17,520 bases of DNA from Selenomonas sp. GTDB lineage: Bacteria > Bacillota > Negativicutes > Selenomonadales > Selenomonadaceae. Below, in pieces: positions 15,261 to 17,520 of this stretch. How positions within the stretch are numbered: the first letter of the stretch is position 1; each line of letters starts with the position of its first letter. The position numbers and the translations under genes were made by a program. Below the pieces are notes generated by a model. That model was not told the DNA's origin. It ran no database searches and worked only from the letters and a program-made list of their open reading frames with translations. Location: the NCBI GenBank assembly GCA_015265235.1, contig JABZYJ010000026.1, positions 1 to 17,520 on the forward strand, given 5' to 3'.

Positions 15261-16565
15261 TCAGATCGGCTTGATCCCATACTGTGCAGCCTGTGCGGAC
15301 TCGACGGCCTGATGTGCCAGGTCAATCGAGAGACCGAGGGTGCGCATGATCTTGTCGGGGTTGTGGAAGCCCATGCCGTTCTCGGCAGCGACCCAATCCC
15401 AGTACCACTGTGCTTCGCGGAGCTTTGCACGGGCATCTTCGAGCGATGCGTCGGGCACGCCTGCCTCCATTGCAGCCTTGACCGTAAGATGTGCCTTTGC
15501 GACCGACTGTCCCGCGATGCGCTGAACCTTAAAGGTATTGTCATGGATGGTCTTGACGCGGGCGACCAGAGTCTCCTCGCTCTCATCATGACACTTCAGA
15601 CATGCTTCCTTCGTGTACTTCAGCGGACTCGACATCCAGTGCGATGTGTACTTCTTTCCGCCGTCACGCATATAGGGCATGTGGCAGTCCACGCAGGTAA
15701 CACCGGCATCGGCATGGACGCTCGTCGCCCACGTCTCGAATTCCGGATGCTGCGCCTTGAGCATCATCGTCTTGGAGTCGGGGTGCACCCAGTCGCCCTT
15801 GAATCCGCCCGCCTGCCCGGTCTGATAGAACTTGTACTCGGACTCGGCATCGAGGCCGTTGTCGTACGGGTGGTTCACACGTCCGTCCTCAGCAGTGAAG
15901 TAGTACTCCGTATGGCACTGCGCACAGACATAGGCGCGCATATCATTATGTGGTGCGGCATTCACATCGACACCACGGCGTGCCATTGCCTCGATGAAGC
16001 CCTGCTGATAGACGCGCAGCTGCATCGTATCGGGATCGTGGCATGTCGAGCAGCCGAACCACTCATCGTCGGTGATGGGAGCCGCAACTTCATCAAACGG
16101 CTTCGATGCATACGCCCATCCACCTTCTTTGAAGTACACATCATAAACATACGAACCCTTGCACTGTAGACAACTCCCCTTCTGTCCCGGAAGCCTCTTC
16201 GTATGCAGGAGATCGTAGCCCGCATACGTATGCCCGCGGTCATCGTCATACTGGATGGCGAACTTGTATCCCTTGAAGTTCTCGAGCATCTCGGGCTGGT
16301 GTTCGAGATTGGAGTTGCCCTCCATGCTGCCGCCGTAGCCCGTGGGCGACGGGGCTTCCTCATTGTTCTTCATGAAGGAATTGTACTGGAGCGGATAGGC
16401 ATCCTTGTACGCCTCTTTGCCGATCTTGGCTTCCGTCCCGCCTTGGATGGCGACCAGCTTCACGCTGTCGTCATTCGGCTGCGCACCGATGCGAACGGCA
16501 ACGAATCCAAAGAACAGGGCACAGACGCCGGCAACACCCGCAATGATTTTCTTTCTGTTACTCAA
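15261..16565 (-). CDS. nrfA: Pentahaem cytochrome c nitrite reductase NrfA
   Basis: A 434-residue periplasmic enzyme that reduces nitrite to ammonium with six electrons. An N-terminal hydrophobic segment (about 6-27) exports or anchors it. Five haem sites are visible: the catalytic C-L-Q-C-K (132-136) with Lys as axial ligand, then C-S-T-C-H (172-176), C-A-Q-C-H (214-218), C-V-D-C-H (291-295) and C-L-K-C-H (322-326). Active-site residues are also recognisable: Arg110 in R-G-H-T-Y, Tyr in E-Y-Y-F (221-222), and His273 in K-A-Q-H-P-E. The start is TTG at 16565, 7 bases after GGGGGG, and overlaps the end of nrfH by 8 bases. It is the last gene before the terminator. Confidence 0.97.
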   Translation of the reverse strand: MSNRKKIIAGVAGVCALFFGFVAVRIGAQPNDDSVKLVAIQGGTEAKIGKEAYKDAYPLQYNSFMKNNEEAPSPTGYGGSMEGNSNLEHQPEMLENFKGYKFAIQYDDDRGHTYAGYDLLHTKRLPGQKGSCLQCKGSYVYDVYFKEGGWAYASKPFDEVAAPITDDEWFGCSTCHDPDTMQLRVYQQGFIEAMARRGVDVNAAPHNDMRAYVCAQCHTEYYFTAEDGRVNHPYDNGLDAESEYKFYQTGQAGGFKGDWVHPDSKTMMLKAQHPEFETWATSVHADAGVTCVDCHMPYMRDGGKKYTSHWMSSPLKYTKEACLKCHDESEETLVARVKTIHDNTFKVQRIAGQSVAKAHLTVKAAMEAGVPDASLEDARAKLREAQWYWDWVAAENGMGFHNPDKIMRTLGLSIDLAHQAVESAQAAQYGIKPI

Positions 16566-17040
16566 CTCTTATCCCCCCTTCTAAAGGATTGGAACCATGT
16601 GGAATCCGGCTGTGACACTTCGTGCAGGTCGCACTTCCGTCCTTGCCCTTATCCACGCATACATTGCCCATTGTCGAGCTGTGACAGCGCAGGCAGTTGC
16701 TGTTGACGATATCCCGCCCATGATCCGAGATCTTGATGTGCACGGGGTAGTCGTTCAGCACCTGATGCAGCGTATCGTGCATACCGGTCTGCCCTTTTTC
16801 AATGTAGTAAATGGCGACATTCTCGTGCGGCAGATGGCACTCCACACAGGCAACATTCGCATGGGTCGACATGGCATGTGTCGCCGCTTCGTGCTTCATG
16901 GCGTGACAGGTTCCGCAGAATTTCGGTGATGCCGACGCCTTGTCCATGACCATACCGCCCGCAACGACGATGATGCCCAGAACAAATGCGCCGATGACGC
17001 AGCGGAGTGTGTTCTGCTGCACGAACTCCTTCAAATTCAT
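16558..17040 (-). CDS. nrfH: Tetrahaem menaquinol dehydrogenase NrfH
   Basis: A 160-residue NapC/NirT-family membrane cytochrome. An N-terminal helix (about 12-32) anchors it, and four haem sites follow: C-G-T-C-H (42-46), C-V-E-C-H (65-69), C-L-R-C-H (116-120) and C-T-K-C-H (139-143). It oxidises menaquinol and passes electrons to NrfA, forming the NrfHA complex. The first site is followed by A-M-K, as in NrfH proteins. The start at 17040 is chosen for GGAGG 8 bases upstream; the open frame reaches 17091 but overlaps the gene before it. It lies 16 bases after the CcmF-like gene and overlaps nrfA by 8 bases. Confidence 0.96.
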   Translation of the reverse strand: MNLKEFVQQNTLRCVIGAFVLGIIVVAGGMVMDKASASPKFCGTCHAMKHEAATHAMSTHANVACVECHLPHENVAIYYIEKGQTGMHDTLHQVLNDYPVHIKISDHGRDIVNSNCLRCHSSTMGNVCVDKGKDGSATCTKCHSRIPHGSNPLEGGIRVE

Positions 17041-17056
17041 GTGTCCTTCCTCCCTT

Positions 17057-17520
17057 CTATGATTTCTTACCGAGCGGATCTTCCGCGTCACCCCCTTTGG
17101 CAGGACTTACCGTCTGCCGTGCCGCAACGAGACCGCCGATTGTCACGAGCACACAGGCGAGCCACAGGAGCGATATACCGGGCTTCGTACTGATGGAAGC
17201 CGTCACCGGCATCGCCATCTCCTCCGCCAAGGAGGGCAGAATCTCCAGCCGTATATCACGCTCATCCGCAGATACACCTGTGAGGCGTATGCGGAATTTT
17301 CCATCCATCACATCGATCGGGCGGGATGTTCCCCCCGTATCGGTGGCAAGTATCGTTGGTTCGACCGTATCCACTGCCTCTCCGTCCGTCAGCTCGATCT
17401 GCGCTGTGACGAGGGTCTTTCCGCCGCCCTGCGGTTCAAAGGATACCCCCTCATAGCGGTAGGCATAGTCGTTGATGCCCATAACCGTCCTGCCGCGCCG
17501 CAGGATCATCTCGTCATGCT
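17057..17520 (-). CDS. C-terminal part of a CcmF/NrfE-like haem lyase (cut by window edge)
   Basis: The frame is open to the right edge, so only about 154 C-terminal residues are seen and the start is outside. The visible part is a beta-rich extracytoplasmic domain (with Y-A-Y-R-Y-E-G-V-S-F), then a final membrane helix (I-S-L-L-W-L-A-C-V-L-V-T-I-G-G-L-V-A-A-R) and a short cytoplasmic tail ending P-L-G-K-K-S. This order, and the K-P-G-I-S-L-L-W before the helix, match the C-terminus of CcmF-type proteins, which attach haem to apocytochromes c. Its place 16 bases before nrfH supports a role in NrfHA maturation. The family call rests on pattern and context only. Confidence 0.6.
   Translation of the reverse strand, partial: HDEMILRRGRTVMGINDYAYRYEGVSFEPQGGGKTLVTAQIELTDGEAVDTVEPTILATDTGGTSRPIDVMDGKFRIRLTGVSADERDIRLEILPSLAEEMAMPVTASISTKPGISLLWLACVLVTIGGLVAARQTVSPAKGGDAEDPLGKKS

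Overview
The window looks like chromosomal DNA of an anaerobic, diderm Firmicute of the Negativicutes, most like Selenomonas and relatives. It is moderately GC-rich and has strong GGAGG-type ribosome binding sites. It also has outer-membrane genes (a TolC-like channel), a pentahaem cytochrome c nitrite reductase and a short CstA. The genus is inferred from these traits and was not tested by a search. I see no rRNA, tRNA, CRISPR array, insertion sequence, phage gene or integrase; it reads as core housekeeping sequence.

Layout. (1) 1-635: a small cupin gene on the + strand, ending in a two-way terminator that also closes the long minus-strand block to its right. (2) 636-9056, all minus strand and read right to left: ftsE, ftsX, an EnvC-like M23 peptidase, a CtpA-like S41 protease, then after a 123-base gap a tolC-like gene, a MacA-like adaptor, an ABC ATPase and a MacB-like permease. 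Apart from two gaps (38 and 123 bases) the genes overlap or lie within 9 bases of each other. The first half is a cell-wall/division module; the second is a tripartite ABC export pump with a split MacB. (3) 9057-10919: a divergent promoter region, a DUF454/YbaN membrane protein and an ATP-grasp enzyme of unknown product on the + strand. (4) 11000-12700: a membrane-anchored polysaccharide deacetylase and a YbjN-like protein, both minus strand, each with its own promoter; two terminators separate these units from their neighbours. (5) 12710-15194: cstA (-) and a TauE/SafE exporter (+), divergent from a compact promoter region in which the two -35 elements overlap. (6) 15205-17520: a minus-strand respiratory cluster, a CcmF-like haem-lyase fragment (cut by the window edge), nrfH and nrfA, ended by a two-way terminator shared with the TauE gene.

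How the genes work together. FtsEX would use ATP hydrolysis to gate the periplasmic M23 peptidase, with the S41 protease as a plausible turnover factor. The TolC/MacA/MacB set would export a substrate through both membranes. NrfH takes electrons from menaquinol and NrfA reduces nitrite to ammonium; the CcmF-like protein probably attaches their haems.

I found no clear candidate for a new multi-gene system. The best leads are the M23 peptidase with intact zinc residues beside FtsEX, the CcmF-like gene fused in operon to nrfHA, the overlapping divergent cstA/tauE promoters with a structured cstA leader, and the ATP-grasp gene of unknown product with inverted repeats upstream.
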